A stretch of 64,000 bases of DNA from NCBI GenBank assembly GCA_019244185.1, contig JAFATB010000023.1, positions 186,001 to 250,000 of the forward strand. Direction: 5' to 3'. Below, in pieces: positions 40,876-50,907 of the stretch (position 1 is the first letter of the stretch; each line of letters starts with the position of its first letter). The position numbers and the translations under genes are program-made. The notes under the pieces were generated by a model. The model was given only the letters and a program-made list of their open reading frames with translations, had not been told where the DNA came from and did no database searches. This DNA comes from Acidobacteriota bacterium. Its GTDB lineage: Bacteria > Acidobacteriota > Thermoanaerobaculia > Gp7-AA8.

Positions 40876-43356
40876 ATGCGCGAGAACGTTCGTCGACCCG
40901 GTCGTTCGCCTTCCGTAAGGACGGTGCGAGCTTTTCTGGTATGCGTCGCGATCACGTCGTTTGCGGCGATTGCCATCGGTCAGGTCTGCGGCCCGATTCG
41001 GCCGCCCATCACCGCTCCGCCGCCGTCACCGGTTGGCGTATCCGTCGACTACACCGTCGCCTGCATCCCGCCGCCACAAGGACAGTCGTCGACGCTCAGC
41101 AACTGCACGTTCACACCCGTGCTGCCGGAGGAGTCGCGCGCCTATCTGCAGCAATACGAGTGGACGATGGGCATCCTTCCGGCCGACAACTTCAAGCCGG
41201 TATTCTTCACCGTGCAGCCGTATACGTTCCAGTATCCGAACGCCACCGCCACCTATCACACCGCGATCAAAGCCACGTTTTCCACCGGCGAAACGCGCAT
41301 TGTGACCAAGGACGTGACGGTGACGGAGGTGCTAGACCCGCCGTTTTTCGCGTCCAACTCCAATACGTTCTTTCCGAGCGGGAGCGTCACGGGGCTCTGT
41401 ACTGAGTTTGCCACCACGTACGGCGGTCCGCTTGGAGTCCAGGAGTACCGGTACGCGTGGGATTTCGGCGACGGCACGACCTGGCCGTACGGGCCGGTCA
41501 AGACCATCTATCACACGTTTCAGAATCCCGGCATCTACAACGTCACCCTGAAAGTGGTCTCCATCGACAGCGGCCAGGAAGTGACGTACTCGCAATCCAT
41601 CGTTGCGAGGAATGCCGCCCCGTTACCGGTGGTCAATGTCCGCCGCGATGCTCAGGACTCCGCATTGTGGACGTTCGACGCATCCGGCTCGCGCGATGAC
41701 CCGAACCCCGGAAGCGTGACCACCGGACCCACCTGTGGGTACAACACGAACAACGGCATCGTTTCGTACGAATGGGATTTCGGCGACGATCATGTCGGCC
41801 GCGGCTCGAGCGTCGCGCATCGATTCGCGCACGGCGGCACCTATCCGGTGAGCCTGCGGCTCACCGACCGTAATGGACTGACGGCGGCGACCACCGTCAC
41901 CGTGACGGTTCCCAATCAGCCGCCCGTCGCCGCGTTTTCCTTCGACTGTACCCCCGGCACGACCTGCACGTTCGACGCGAGCGCGTCCAGTGACGACGGC
42001 GGCGTGGCATCGTATCTCTGGACGTTCCCTGACGGCACGCAGAGCACGGCGTCGCCCACGCTGCGCAAGACATTTACCGCGCCCGGCGCGTACAACGTGC
42101 AACTGGCGGTCTCGGACGGCTCGCTGACGTCTCCCGTCATTGCGAGAACCGTTCGCGTCGTGGCCGGCGGTCCGCCGCCGCCGTCCGTCTACTACGCCCT
42201 TCCTCCGTGCCGTCTGTACGACTCCGGCAGCGACAGCCCATTGAAGCCGTCGGAGACGCGCACGATCACCGTTGCTCCGAATCTTCGCTGCGGCATTCCG
42301 GGCAATGCCGTCGCCGTGGCCGCGACGGCCACGGTGATCAATCCGAGCGCGGATGGCTCGCTCAGTTACACGTCCCGCGCGAACGGCGTGCAGTCGTCGC
42401 TGAATTTCAACGCCGCCCGAGGGTCGCGCGCGAACGGAGGGATTTACCCGCTCGACGCCGGGAACCTGTCCGTCCTCAATGACTCCGGCGGAACGGCCGG
42501 ACTCACGCTGGACGTCAACGGCTATTTCGCGGCGGTCACCAAATCGACGAGCGCGCAGGCAAATGCCATGACGTTCGTGCCATCTCTCGACGGTTGTTCA
42601 CTGTTCGACGCGCGGACTACACCGGAATTGCGGCTCACCGGTACCGCGACCGCGCGCCTGCAATTGCGCGGGACCTGCGGACTGCCGCGCGACGCGGCCG
42701 CGCTTTTCGTGAATTTCGGCGTCGTCCGTGCCTCGGCCGACCCTCCCGGAATGGCCGGCCTCGCCGCGCACGGTGGAGCGGCGCTGTTCGCGCCGGAGGC
42801 GGGCAGCGCATTCACCTCGGCACGGCCGCCGACGTGGACGACCGCGGTGAACTCTCCGTTCGTCCCCGTCAGAACCAGCAGCGTCGTCGAGCTCGGCGAG
42901 CCGGGCGGTCCCGACGCATGGATGGAGTTCTACGGCGGCGAAGGCTGGATCGATCCGGCCGCCGACCTCGAGGGATATTTCACGGCGTCGACGACGGCCG
43001 GCGGACTTCGCTATTACCCGCTGACGCCGTGCCGCGCCGGCGCGGTCGCATTACAGCCGTCCGCCGCGCGGACGCTGCAGGTTCAGGGAAATTGCGGCGT
43101 ACCGCGCGGCGCGCGGGCGGTCGCGGTCAACGTCATCGCCGCGAACCTGCAGTCCGCATCCGGCGGCAATGTCTGGATCGCCGCCGCCGGACGTGATTTC
43201 CCGTCAGGACCGGCCGTGGCCTATCAGCCCGGCGAGTTCGCAGTTGCGAACGGCGCAATCGTGCCGCTCGCCTCCGGCCAGTCGGATGACCTTGCAGTCG
43301 TTTCCGACGGCAATCCCGCTGTGATCGTCGACGTGTACGGGTACTTCGCACCGTAA
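40876..43356 (+). CDS. Secreted PKD-domain protein with three degenerate C-terminal units
   Basis: The 826-residue protein has a signal region (FLVCVAITSFAAIAIGQ) and three PKD-like domains between residues 190 and 430, marked by YAWDFGDGTTW, YEWDFGDDHVG and YLWTFPDGTQS. Three related units of about 115-135 residues follow at about 437-550, 565-700 and 710-826. Each opens with a PCRLYD-like phrase, contains CGIP/CGLP/CGVP, and ends in GYF. Both domain types suggest adhesion or surface display, not catalysis. GGAGAG at 40863 sets the start. Only 19 nt separate it from the RHS gene, so the two are probably co-expressed. Confidence 0.85.
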   Translation: MRENVRRPGRSPSVRTVRAFLVCVAITSFAAIAIGQVCGPIRPPITAPPPSPVGVSVDYTVACIPPPQGQSSTLSNCTFTPVLPEESRAYLQQYEWTMGILPADNFKPVFFTVQPYTFQYPNATATYHTAIKATFSTGETRIVTKDVTVTEVLDPPFFASNSNTFFPSGSVTGLCTEFATTYGGPLGVQEYRYAWDFGDGTTWPYGPVKTIYHTFQNPGIYNVTLKVVSIDSGQEVTYSQSIVARNAAPLPVVNVRRDAQDSALWTFDASGSRDDPNPGSVTTGPTCGYNTNNGIVSYEWDFGDDHVGRGSSVAHRFAHGGTYPVSLRLTDRNGLTAATTVTVTVPNQPPVAAFSFDCTPGTTCTFDASASSDDGGVASYLWTFPDGTQSTASPTLRKTFTAPGAYNVQLAVSDGSLTSPVIARTVRVVAGGPPPPSVYYALPPCRLYDSGSDSPLKPSETRTITVAPNLRCGIPGNAVAVAATATVINPSADGSLSYTSRANGVQSSLNFNAARGSRANGGIYPLDAGNLSVLNDSGGTAGLTLDVNGYFAAVTKSTSAQANAMTFVPSLDGCSLFDARTTPELRLTGTATARLQLRGTCGLPRDAAALFVNFGVVRASADPPGMAGLAAHGGAALFAPEAGSAFTSARPPTWTTAVNSPFVPVRTSSVVELGEPGGPDAWMEFYGGEGWIDPAADLEGYFTASTTAGGLRYYPLTPCRAGAVALQPSAARTLQVQGNCGVPRGARAVAVNVIAANLQSASGGNVWIAAAGRDFPSGPAVAYQPGEFAVANGAIVPLASGQSDDLAVVSDGNPAVIVDVYGYFAP

Positions 43357-43375
43357 GGGTGCACGAGGAAGCGTT

Positions 43376-46300
43376 ATGAAGAGACTACTGTGGGTGATTT
43401 GTGTCCTCGTGTTGGTTCCGGTGGTGGCGCGTGCGAACGACGACCCGGCCACTGCGCGCGGGTTCAAGGCGAACGCCGTGTACGACTCGCACGACATTGA
43501 CTCCGTCAATGCGATGAACGGCACGCTGTCGGTCCATGTGCCGATCGGCGGCCGGTATCCCAGCAACGGAACGCTTTCGTATCAATTCATGCTGTCGTAC
43601 AGCTCGAATTTGTGGGACTGGCGCAGCCACTCGGGAGTGGAACTGGTGAGCCTCGCACAATTCGGCGACGTGTTCGGCGGTGGAGTGGACAATCCGCCGG
43701 CGCCGTCGACCGACGGCCTGGAGAGCTTTCCGGCCCGCGCGTTCAATGCCGGTATCGGCTGGATGGTGTCGCTTGGTGAAGTGCGGGAAACGGTCGGCTC
43801 GCTGAATTATCAGTACGAGTACATCAGCGAAGACGGCGCCGGGCATCCCTTCTATGCGACGCTGCACGGCGACAGCCCATTGCCGGCGCCGGCCGGCACG
43901 GACGTGTTCTATACGCACGATTCGACCTACATCCGCATGCTGGTTCTGGCTCGCGACGCGCAGCGGCGGCCGATCTCGTTCGAGGTGCAGCTGCCGGACG
44001 GCATCCATAAGCGATTCGTCCGCTACGCCTGGCCGGGCGACTCGGAACTGGATCACCGGTTCCTGCTGACGTCGATCGCCGACCCGTTCGGAAACGTTTT
44101 GTACGTGGAGCGAAGCACGCCTCCCGGCACGCCGGCATTGACGCGGCCGCCGGTCGGCTCGACCTGGGTGTGGACGTACAAACAAGCCACGCTCGCGAAC
44201 GCCGACCGTTATGCAAATCCCGATACGGATTCACTGTCGCCATTCCGCACGCACGTGCTGACGTATGCCATCCCGCACTGGTACGAATTGCAATTGAGCA
44301 GCGTGCAGCTGGCCACGGCGGGCGGGCCGGCGACGTACCAGTTCACGTACGATCCGGCCAGCGTGCTGCGCGCCATGAACTCGAACTGGGGAGATCCCGG
44401 CACACAATACGTGCCGTTCGACAGTCAGGGCGGAGTAGCGACTTCGCTTCTGCGACAGATCGACCTGCCGGGAAATGGCGGCTCGTGGGCCTTTCGGTAT
44501 TACGAACGCGTCTGCCGCAGCGGCTCCGGGCCGTGTTATCAGGCGGACGCGTATCCCTATCGCTGGAGCTCGACGTTCACGTACTCGATGAGCAACCGCT
44601 CGGGGAGACTGGCCGAAGTCGACCTGCCGACCGGCGGCGCCGTCAGCTATGAATACGATCGTACCGCCATTCCGACGCGCGGCTGCAATAGCCAGCAGCA
44701 GGCGCGGGAAGGTTTGGGCGTGTCCACTGTCGGCGTTTCGCAGCGCACGGTATGGAAGCACAAACCGAATGGTTCTCCGTCGGATGCGACGAACATCGAC
44801 GGGGAATGGCGCTACGTTCGCACGCCCGGCGCGTGGGTTGCGCTCGATGGCTCGGCATGTAAGTGGCCGAAGGAATTCCTCGCCGCGACGATCGATCCGC
44901 AGGGTACCGTCGCGCTGTCCTTTTTCTCGACCTACATCTCCGATCCGGTGAATCCTGCCGGAGGTTGGACGAACCCGCGCGGATGGGACGTCCGCGAATG
45001 GGGCCTGCCGTTCTCCAGATACGAGTCGGACAACGCCGGCGCCTTTGTCTCGCAGCAGACGTTTGCGTGCGGAACGGCTTTTCCGGAAACGCTCAGTGCG
45101 TCAGACCTGCGTGACGGCGTCCGTAATCTGCTCCCACGATACGCGTCGACGACGACGTGCGGCGCGCCGGTCCGTTCGTATTTCGTCCGCTACGACCTCT
45201 CCAGCGGCTTCGATTGCAGCGCGAACGACAGCGACATCGTCCGCTGCACGCAGCCCAACAGCCGCGCGTACACCACTGTGACTCGCTATGACGACGACGG
45301 CAGTCCGTCAGCGCGGCCGATGTCCATCACCGTCTCGGACGTCTCGTCGTTCGACGGCTTTGGCCACTATCGCTCGACGTTCCAGACCAGTACGAACTTT
45401 CATTTCGCATCGCCGCGGACCGAGATTACGAACTGGAACCCGCGCGGCGACTCTCCGAATTGGATCCTCAATGTCTACGACAAGACGGTGCAGACGGAGG
45501 CGATCGAGGGATCGCCGCAGAATCCGAAAATCGAAATCCGCAAAACAGCGTACACGTTCGACGAAACGACCGGGTGGCTCAAACAGAAGCACGTATTCGC
45601 CACGAACCGCTTTCCGGCATCCAGCCACGTGTCGCCGAGCGACGATCCGGTAGCCGAGTCGATCAACGATGTCGTCGAGACTTACGACCGTTGCCGCGGA
45701 GCCGCCGCGCCGTGCTCGCCTGCGGCGAACGCCGCCAGCGTGGTCATCCGCGAACAGTCGAGCGGCGGCGACGGCAGCCGCAGCACCACGGCGGGCGCCG
45801 AGTTTCAGCGGTTCCGGCAGCTTCAATACGGCGGCCAGGCGGCATTGCGGTACGAGAACAACGGCTCGTCGCTCGTCGTCGAGACGAATACCGTCGATCC
45901 CGCGTCCGGAGCCGTTCTGGCGTCGACCGACACCGCCGGACTGACGACGCGCTATTCCTACGACGCGCTCGGCCGCATCACCGGCATCAGTTACGACAAC
46001 GGCGCGAACACGAGCGTCGCCGCCGGAGCGGCGACGACCATCAACTATTACCCACCCGACGACACGATCAGCGCGCGGGTGACCGTCGACCGCGGCAGCT
46101 TCGAGTCCTCTGAATATCGTTACGATCACCTCGGCCGTCTCAATGACGAACGTCATCAGATTCCACAGGCGGCGGCCGGCGATCCGCAGTTCTCGCAGAA
46201 AACCCGCCAGTACGATCCGCTCGGCCGCACGACGTTCGAATCGACGGTCGCCGCGCTAGGCGATACGCCCTCTGGAACGCAATACGACTACACGGACGCC

Positions 46301-48787
46301 ACCACCCATCGCGTCGATCCGTTCGGCCGTCCGCACCGCATGACCCTTCCCGACCACAAGACGATCGACTTGACGTACAACGGCGTACAGGTGGTGAAGC
46401 GCCTGGTGAGGATCGCGAGCGGAGATCGCACTCTGACGGACGCCGCGAGTTGGACCCACTATGACGCGCTCGGACGGCTCAGGAGAACCGAGGAGTACGA
46501 CGCGCCAGGATCCTTGAATACCACGCCGACGGATTACACGTACGATGCAGGCGGGGAATTGGCGGTGGTGGACATGGCCGGCCAGAAGCGGCGATTCGAT
46601 CGGGATGGCCGCGGCCTCGTCACCAGCGAGACGATGCCGGAGCTCGATCACTCGGTCGGCTACCGGTACGACTCGATGGGCCACCCACTCGAGAAGAATT
46701 ACGGCGGCACCGACTTCGACCTGGCGTTCACTTACGACGTCGCTGGGCGTCCGCTCACCGTTTACCAGCTCTCCAGCGGCAATCCGCTGAAGGCGTTCGA
46801 CTACTACGCGACGAACAACGCCTGTGGAGAAAACGCCGGTTTCGCCAATGGCAAGCTGTACTCGGCGACGCGCTACAACTACATTCGCGATCCTCATGCA
46901 TGGTCGAGCTACTTGCCGTCGCTCAATGTGACCGAGGTGTACAAGTACAACGGCACGAACGGCGCACGTTCCGACGTCGAGACGAGACTGGGCAGGGGCG
47001 AGGTACTGCGCACTTCGTTTGGCTATGACGCGGCGGGAGAACTGACCAGCATTCAGTATCCGAAGTGCGTTGCCGGCTGTACGGCCGTGAACGCGCGGTC
47101 CGTGACGATGGCGTACGATCATGGACGCCTCACCAGCGTCAACGGCTTTGCGTCGCTCCGCTACTTCCCGAACGGCATGATGAGCCGCGTGATCCACGCG
47201 AACGGCGTCCACGACGTCGAAGAGATCGCCAACGGTATGCCGCGGCCGGCGGCGCTGTATACCGAAAACGTGGCCGGCGGCGCGAACTGGAACGCGCCGG
47301 ACGCGCTCAATCAACGCATGAATTACTCGTACGACGGCGCGGGCAACATCGCCGGCATCCAACGCCCGTCGGGCGTGGGGGATTGGTACGCCTACGATCG
47401 CGTTGGACGCCTGATCAAAGCGAACATCGCCGGCGATACGCCGTCCGCGGGTGGTGGCATTACGCAGGATTTTGCATACGACACGTGGGGCAATCTGTTG
47501 TCCACGACGACGAGCGGCGACCCTGCGCCCTCCGCGGCCGCGGTGAATTCCGCGACGAATCGACTCGCCAACGGAACGTATGACGCCATGGGGAATCTGA
47601 CCAGCTTTCAGGTGCTCCGCTACGAATACGATGCGCTCGGCGACCTGACGTTCCTGCGCAGCGTGACCGACACGACTCCGGTCGGCAAGATCTTCGTGTA
47701 CGGCCCCTCCGACGACCGCATCGGCGTGTGGAACTTCCGCACGTCCGACAACACCGTGCGCGAGCTCTGGAGCTTGCGCGGAAACGGTGGCGAAGTCCTC
47801 CGCGATTTCGAAAAGGCCGGCGACGGCGCCTGGACCTGGAGCAAAGACACCGTCTATCGCGGACCAGCGCAGCTCGCAACGATCTCCGCCGCCGCCGACG
47901 GCACCGTCACCCACCACCTCACCATCGATCACCTCGGATCCCCACGCATCGTCACCGACGCCAGCGGCCACCGCGTCGGCACCCACATCCTGTCGCCCTT
48001 CGGCCGCGAGCTCACCACGCCCTCGGACGGCGAACGCCTCCTCTTCACCGGCCACGAGCGCGACGAAAACGATCCGCGCCCGGGAACGCAGCTGGCGGAC
48101 ATGGATTACATGCACGCGCGCTATTACGCGCCCGTGCTGGGGCGGTTTTTGTCGGTGGATCCGGTACTCGATCAGCAGTTCGCCGCGAAGAATCCGCAGG
48201 CGTGGAGCCGCTACTCATACGTCCGCAACAACCCGTTCAATAAGACCGATCTGACTGGAAAATGTGAGGATCCTGGGGGAGCGGGCACGCGACTGTGCAT
48301 CGCAACATTCATCCCGCAGAAAACGTTTGGAGGCTTCAAGGGGGACAATCGAGGACCGAACCCGACTGGCGGAACGTTCAGGACACAGCAGACGATCAAC
48401 GTCACGAAGCCCAGTCTCAGGGGCGTGATTAAAGAGAAGTTCACACCGGGAGTTTCTGTCTTCGGTAGCAAAGCGCGCCAGGCCGAGGTTGCCGGGCAGG
48501 AGGTCTCGCCGAGTTCGAAAGGTATCGTTGCGAAAGCCCAAGCGAGCGACGGGTTGTTGTATGGAGTGGCTCCGAATCTAGAATACGATCTCACTTTTGA
48601 GCCGACGGGAGACGGGGGCCTGAAGGTGACGGGAACGCACACGGCATTTCCTTCGCTGGAAGTGTGGAGATATGAAGATGGCAAAGTGCCGCAACTGCTA
48701 TATCACTACGATGCGTCCGGCAAGGGATTTATGGGTGGCTTAATAGGTATCAACCAGACAATTGAGGTGCCTGAAGATGAGCCGTAG
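43376..48787 (+). CDS. RHS/YD-repeat protein with DUF3238-like C-terminal tip
   Basis: The 1803-residue protein has a Sec signal peptide (MKRLLWVICVLVLVPVVARA) and many YD repeats such as YSYDALGRITGI, YRYDHLGRLNDE and FAYDTWGNLLS. The RHS core signature DHLGSPRIVTD...HARYYAPVLGRFLSVDP ends near residue 1623. The last 176 residues (from CEDPGGAG) are a different module. ATFIPQKTF, GDNRGPNPTGG, YDLTFEPTGDGG and GTHTAFPSLEVWRYEDGK recall DUF3238 tips of polymorphic toxins, named from memory. The tip is visibly lower in G+C than the core. GAGGA 6 nt before the ATG supports the start. A small lipoprotein gene overlaps its stop. Confidence 0.9.
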   Translation: MKRLLWVICVLVLVPVVARANDDPATARGFKANAVYDSHDIDSVNAMNGTLSVHVPIGGRYPSNGTLSYQFMLSYSSNLWDWRSHSGVELVSLAQFGDVFGGGVDNPPAPSTDGLESFPARAFNAGIGWMVSLGEVRETVGSLNYQYEYISEDGAGHPFYATLHGDSPLPAPAGTDVFYTHDSTYIRMLVLARDAQRRPISFEVQLPDGIHKRFVRYAWPGDSELDHRFLLTSIADPFGNVLYVERSTPPGTPALTRPPVGSTWVWTYKQATLANADRYANPDTDSLSPFRTHVLTYAIPHWYELQLSSVQLATAGGPATYQFTYDPASVLRAMNSNWGDPGTQYVPFDSQGGVATSLLRQIDLPGNGGSWAFRYYERVCRSGSGPCYQADAYPYRWSSTFTYSMSNRSGRLAEVDLPTGGAVSYEYDRTAIPTRGCNSQQQAREGLGVSTVGVSQRTVWKHKPNGSPSDATNIDGEWRYVRTPGAWVALDGSACKWPKEFLAATIDPQGTVALSFFSTYISDPVNPAGGWTNPRGWDVREWGLPFSRYESDNAGAFVSQQTFACGTAFPETLSASDLRDGVRNLLPRYASTTTCGAPVRSYFVRYDLSSGFDCSANDSDIVRCTQPNSRAYTTVTRYDDDGSPSARPMSITVSDVSSFDGFGHYRSTFQTSTNFHFASPRTEITNWNPRGDSPNWILNVYDKTVQTEAIEGSPQNPKIEIRKTAYTFDETTGWLKQKHVFATNRFPASSHVSPSDDPVAESINDVVETYDRCRGAAAPCSPAANAASVVIREQSSGGDGSRSTTAGAEFQRFRQLQYGGQAALRYENNGSSLVVETNTVDPASGAVLASTDTAGLTTRYSYDALGRITGISYDNGANTSVAAGAATTINYYPPDDTISARVTVDRGSFESSEYRYDHLGRLNDERHQIPQAAAGDPQFSQKTRQYDPLGRTTFESTVAALGDTPSGTQYDYTDATTHRVDPFGRPHRMTLPDHKTIDLTYNGVQVVKRLVRIASGDRTLTDAASWTHYDALGRLRRTEEYDAPGSLNTTPTDYTYDAGGELAVVDMAGQKRRFDRDGRGLVTSETMPELDHSVGYRYDSMGHPLEKNYGGTDFDLAFTYDVAGRPLTVYQLSSGNPLKAFDYYATNNACGENAGFANGKLYSATRYNYIRDPHAWSSYLPSLNVTEVYKYNGTNGARSDVETRLGRGEVLRTSFGYDAAGELTSIQYPKCVAGCTAVNARSVTMAYDHGRLTSVNGFASLRYFPNGMMSRVIHANGVHDVEEIANGMPRPAALYTENVAGGANWNAPDALNQRMNYSYDGAGNIAGIQRPSGVGDWYAYDRVGRLIKANIAGDTPSAGGGITQDFAYDTWGNLLSTTTSGDPAPSAAAVNSATNRLANGTYDAMGNLTSFQVLRYEYDALGDLTFLRSVTDTTPVGKIFVYGPSDDRIGVWNFRTSDNTVRELWSLRGNGGEVLRDFEKAGDGAWTWSKDTVYRGPAQLATISAAADGTVTHHLTIDHLGSPRIVTDASGHRVGTHILSPFGRELTTPSDGERLLFTGHERDENDPRPGTQLADMDYMHARYYAPVLGRFLSVDPVLDQQFAAKNPQAWSRYSYVRNNPFNKTDLTGKCEDPGGAGTRLCIATFIPQKTFGGFKGDNRGPNPTGGTFRTQQTINVTKPSLRGVIKEKFTPGVSVFGSKARQAEVAGQEVSPSSKGIVAKAQASDGLLYGVAPNLEYDLTFEPTGDGGLKVTGTHTAFPSLEVWRYEDGKVPQLLYHYDASGKGFMGGLIGINQTIEVPEDEP

Positions 48788-49184
48788 GCGCGCTATGGTG
48801 CTCATCGCGCTACTGACGCTTCTCGGCTGTCGTGATAGCGTCAGAATCTATGAAATCCCCAACGGCTACGAAGGGTGGGTGCTGGTCACCTACGATTCGC
48901 GATGTGTTACGAGTACGACGAGCAAGAACGGCACTGAGATATCGGTGAAGAACAATGGCACGGCGTGCGCGACCGAGAAACCTGCGCCGAAATCGTTCTA
49001 CCGCCGATTTTACTACGTTAATGCGAACGGTCAACGAGTTCGCGAACTTCGCGCGACCGGATGGGGGCGGGGAGGCGAAATTTGGAATGAGTCTTCTACT
49101 GTCGACGGCGGCGAGTATCGATTCTTCGTTGGGCGTGAGGACGTGTTCAAGCGATCATATGAGTCGGCGACGATGCAAAAGTAA
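48777..49184 (+). CDS. Small lipoprotein, possible immunity partner of the RHS tip
   Basis: The 135-residue product starts at ATG 48777, overlapping the RHS stop by 11 nt. Its lipobox is strong (MVLIALLTLLGCRDS). The mature domain has YEIPNGYEGWVLVTYDSRC, then SFYRRFYYVNANGQRV and GEYRFFVGREDVFKR, which resembles DUF6843-type domains. Hand-counted G+C at 48841-48900 is 32/60, against 41/60 in the RHS core at 47881-47940, as expected for an exchangeable toxin-immunity cassette. The immunity role is inferred only from position, size and composition. Confidence 0.8.
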   Translation: MSRRRAMVLIALLTLLGCRDSVRIYEIPNGYEGWVLVTYDSRCVTSTTSKNGTEISVKNNGTACATEKPAPKSFYRRFYYVNANGQRVRELRATGWGRGGEIWNESSTVDGGEYRFFVGREDVFKRSYESATMQK

Positions 49185-49450
49185 CTGCGGCCGGATACAG
49201 GCTGCCGTCTACACGAGTGACAGCGTCGGAATCCGCGCGGCATGGCAAGTACGGAGATGCGTTAACCCTGGCTTGCTGTTCCTTTTCACGGTCGTGGTGC
49301 TGACTGGGGCTGCGGTCTAAGCCCTTCATTGCTGAGGCCACCAGCGGCGACGCTGATCGCGTGAAAGTTCAATCCGGCGACACCATGGTTCAGCGGTGAA
49401 AATTGCGGGCTACGAAGAATGTGCGCGAACGTCGAAATGAGCCATCGCCC

Positions 49451-50182
49451 ATGATCCGAACCGCCATCATCGACGACGAACCGATCGCGCGCGACCGGCT
49501 GCGCCGGCTGCTGCACGCGCATCGGGATGTCGACGTGGTTGCCGAATTCGAGGGTGCGGCGGAGACCGTTGAGCGGTGGCACGAACACGATGCCGCGATG
49601 GTGTTTGTCGACATCCGGCTCGGAGAGGACTGGGGCTTCGACGTGATCCGGCGCGTGAACGCGGCGGGCGCGTTCACGCCGGCGATCATTGTGGCCACCG
49701 CGCATCGGGAGCATGGGCAGGAAGCGTTCGAAGTCGGGGCGATCGACTATCTGGTGAAGCCGTTCGATTCCGCGCGTCTCAGTATTGCCATGAGTCGCGC
49801 CCGGCGCTGGCTCGCGGAACAATTCACCGGCGCCGGGCGTGACGAACCGCTCCCCGCGCGGATCGCGGTGCGGCAGCGGAATCGGATGCGCGTCATTCAC
49901 ATCAGCGAGATCGACTGGCTGGAATCGGCCGATAATTACCTGGAACTGCATGTCGGCGGCGAGACGCTGCTGTACAGGGCCACCATCGCGCAGTTTGCCG
50001 AGGGGTATGCGGACCACTTTGTCCGTGTCAGCCGCTCCACGCTTGTCAATCTCGACCGCATCAGCGTGGTCCTGCCGACGGCCGACGGAGATTGCGAGGT
50101 TCTGCTGCACGACGGTACGACGCTGGCGCTGCGCGCGCCGTATCGCGCGAACCTGCGGGCACGGATTCCCGGTTTTTACTGA
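49451..50182 (+). CDS. LytTR-family response regulator
   Basis: The 243-residue regulator combines REC (residues 1-120: AIIDDEPIARDRL, phospho-acceptor in MVFVDIRLGED, DYLVKPFDSARL) with a LytTR DNA-binding domain (about 140-243: HISEIDWLESADNYLELHVG, RVSRSTLVNLDRIS). LytTR proteins bind imperfect direct repeats upstream of target genes. Its natural partner is a LytS-type kinase; one is encoded at 39534-40634 on the other strand. ATG 49451 is preceded by 266 nt without a gene. The 3' end overlaps the convergent HAD gene by 7 nt. Confidence 0.93.
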   Translation: MIRTAIIDDEPIARDRLRRLLHAHRDVDVVAEFEGAAETVERWHEHDAAMVFVDIRLGEDWGFDVIRRVNAAGAFTPAIIVATAHREHGQEAFEVGAIDYLVKPFDSARLSIAMSRARRWLAEQFTGAGRDEPLPARIAVRQRNRMRVIHISEIDWLESADNYLELHVGGETLLYRATIAQFAEGYADHFVRVSRSTLVNLDRISVVLPTADGDCEVLLHDGTTLALRAPYRANLRARIPGFY

Positions 50183-50847
50183 GCCAGCAGGTCCGCCAGC
50201 CCCGCCAGATCGCGCAACTCGTACGTGGGCGTTCCGCCCGGGAGGGCGGGACGCGCGTGGCGGTTGATCCACGCCGTCGGGATGCCGAGGGCGTTGGCGG
50301 GGACGATGTCGTGCACGTTGCTCTGCGCGGCGTGCAGCCAGCGCTGGTCGCCGATGTGCTGCTGGCGCGCCGTCAGAAAGTGCGCGTAGCCGGGCTTGTA
50401 CGAGCGGACCTGCTGCGCGGTGACGATGATGTCGAAGTCGACGGTAAAGTGCCGACGCGTGGCGGCGAGCAGCACGTCGTCGATGTTCGACAGGATTCCG
50501 AGCTTGTAGCCGGCGTCGCGCAGGCGTTCGAGCGCGGCATTGGTGTCGGGGAACGCGCACCATTCCGGCAGCGAGCTGGCGAGGAAAGTGGCGCGTTCGT
50601 ACGCGAGCGGCCAGCCGAGTGCACGCGCGACGCGCGTCGCGGTTTCCGTCAGCACGTCGACATACGGCCGGTACTGCTCGTGTTCGACGACCTCCTCGGT
50701 CTCCGCATACGCGCGCAGCACTTCGTCTCGGTCGAGCGTCACGCCGTCCTCGGATGCCGCGCGCACGAACGCGTCGCCGATGCCGGTCTCCCAGTCGATC
50801 AGCGTGCCGTAGCAGTCGAAGGTGACGACGTCGTATTGCCGAGGCAT
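50176..50847 (-). CDS. HAD-superfamily hydrolase, haloacid-dehalogenase type II
   Basis: The 223-residue protein has VVTFDCYGTLIDWETG (nucleophile Asp in the DCYGTLID form), GILSNIDDVLL, RSYKPGYAHF with the conserved lysine, and ANALGIPTAWINRH. This matches type II haloacid dehalogenase-like enzymes that attack 2-haloacids or similar small acids. In genomes of soil bacteria most members have no proven substrate. The start ATG 50847 lies 10 nt after a TGATAT hexamer on the minus strand. It ends inside the last codons of the LytTR regulator gene. Confidence 0.9.
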   Translation of the reverse strand: MPRQYDVVTFDCYGTLIDWETGIGDAFVRAASEDGVTLDRDEVLRAYAETEEVVEHEQYRPYVDVLTETATRVARALGWPLAYERATFLASSLPEWCAFPDTNAALERLRDAGYKLGILSNIDDVLLAATRRHFTVDFDIIVTAQQVRSYKPGYAHFLTARQQHIGDQRWLHAAQSNVHDIVPANALGIPTAWINRHARPALPGGTPTYELRDLAGLADLLAQ

Positions 50848-50857
50848 GGCGTGAGGG

Positions 50858-50863
50858 ATATCA
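50858..50863 (-). promoter_or_regulatory. Putative -10 box (TGATAT)
   Basis: Minus-strand TGATAT lies 10 nt before ATG 50847, with no ribosome-binding site in the gap. Confidence 0.35.
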
Positions 50864-50907
50864 CAAAACCGGCGGCGGACCGCGGTGTTAAGCTGGCGCG
50901 GGGTCAC

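Noticed and set aside
43376..49184. Complete type VI secretion or contact-dependent inhibition locus
   Set aside because: No VgrG, PAAR, TssB/C, or two-partner secretion gene is present, and the RHS protein has a Sec signal peptide.
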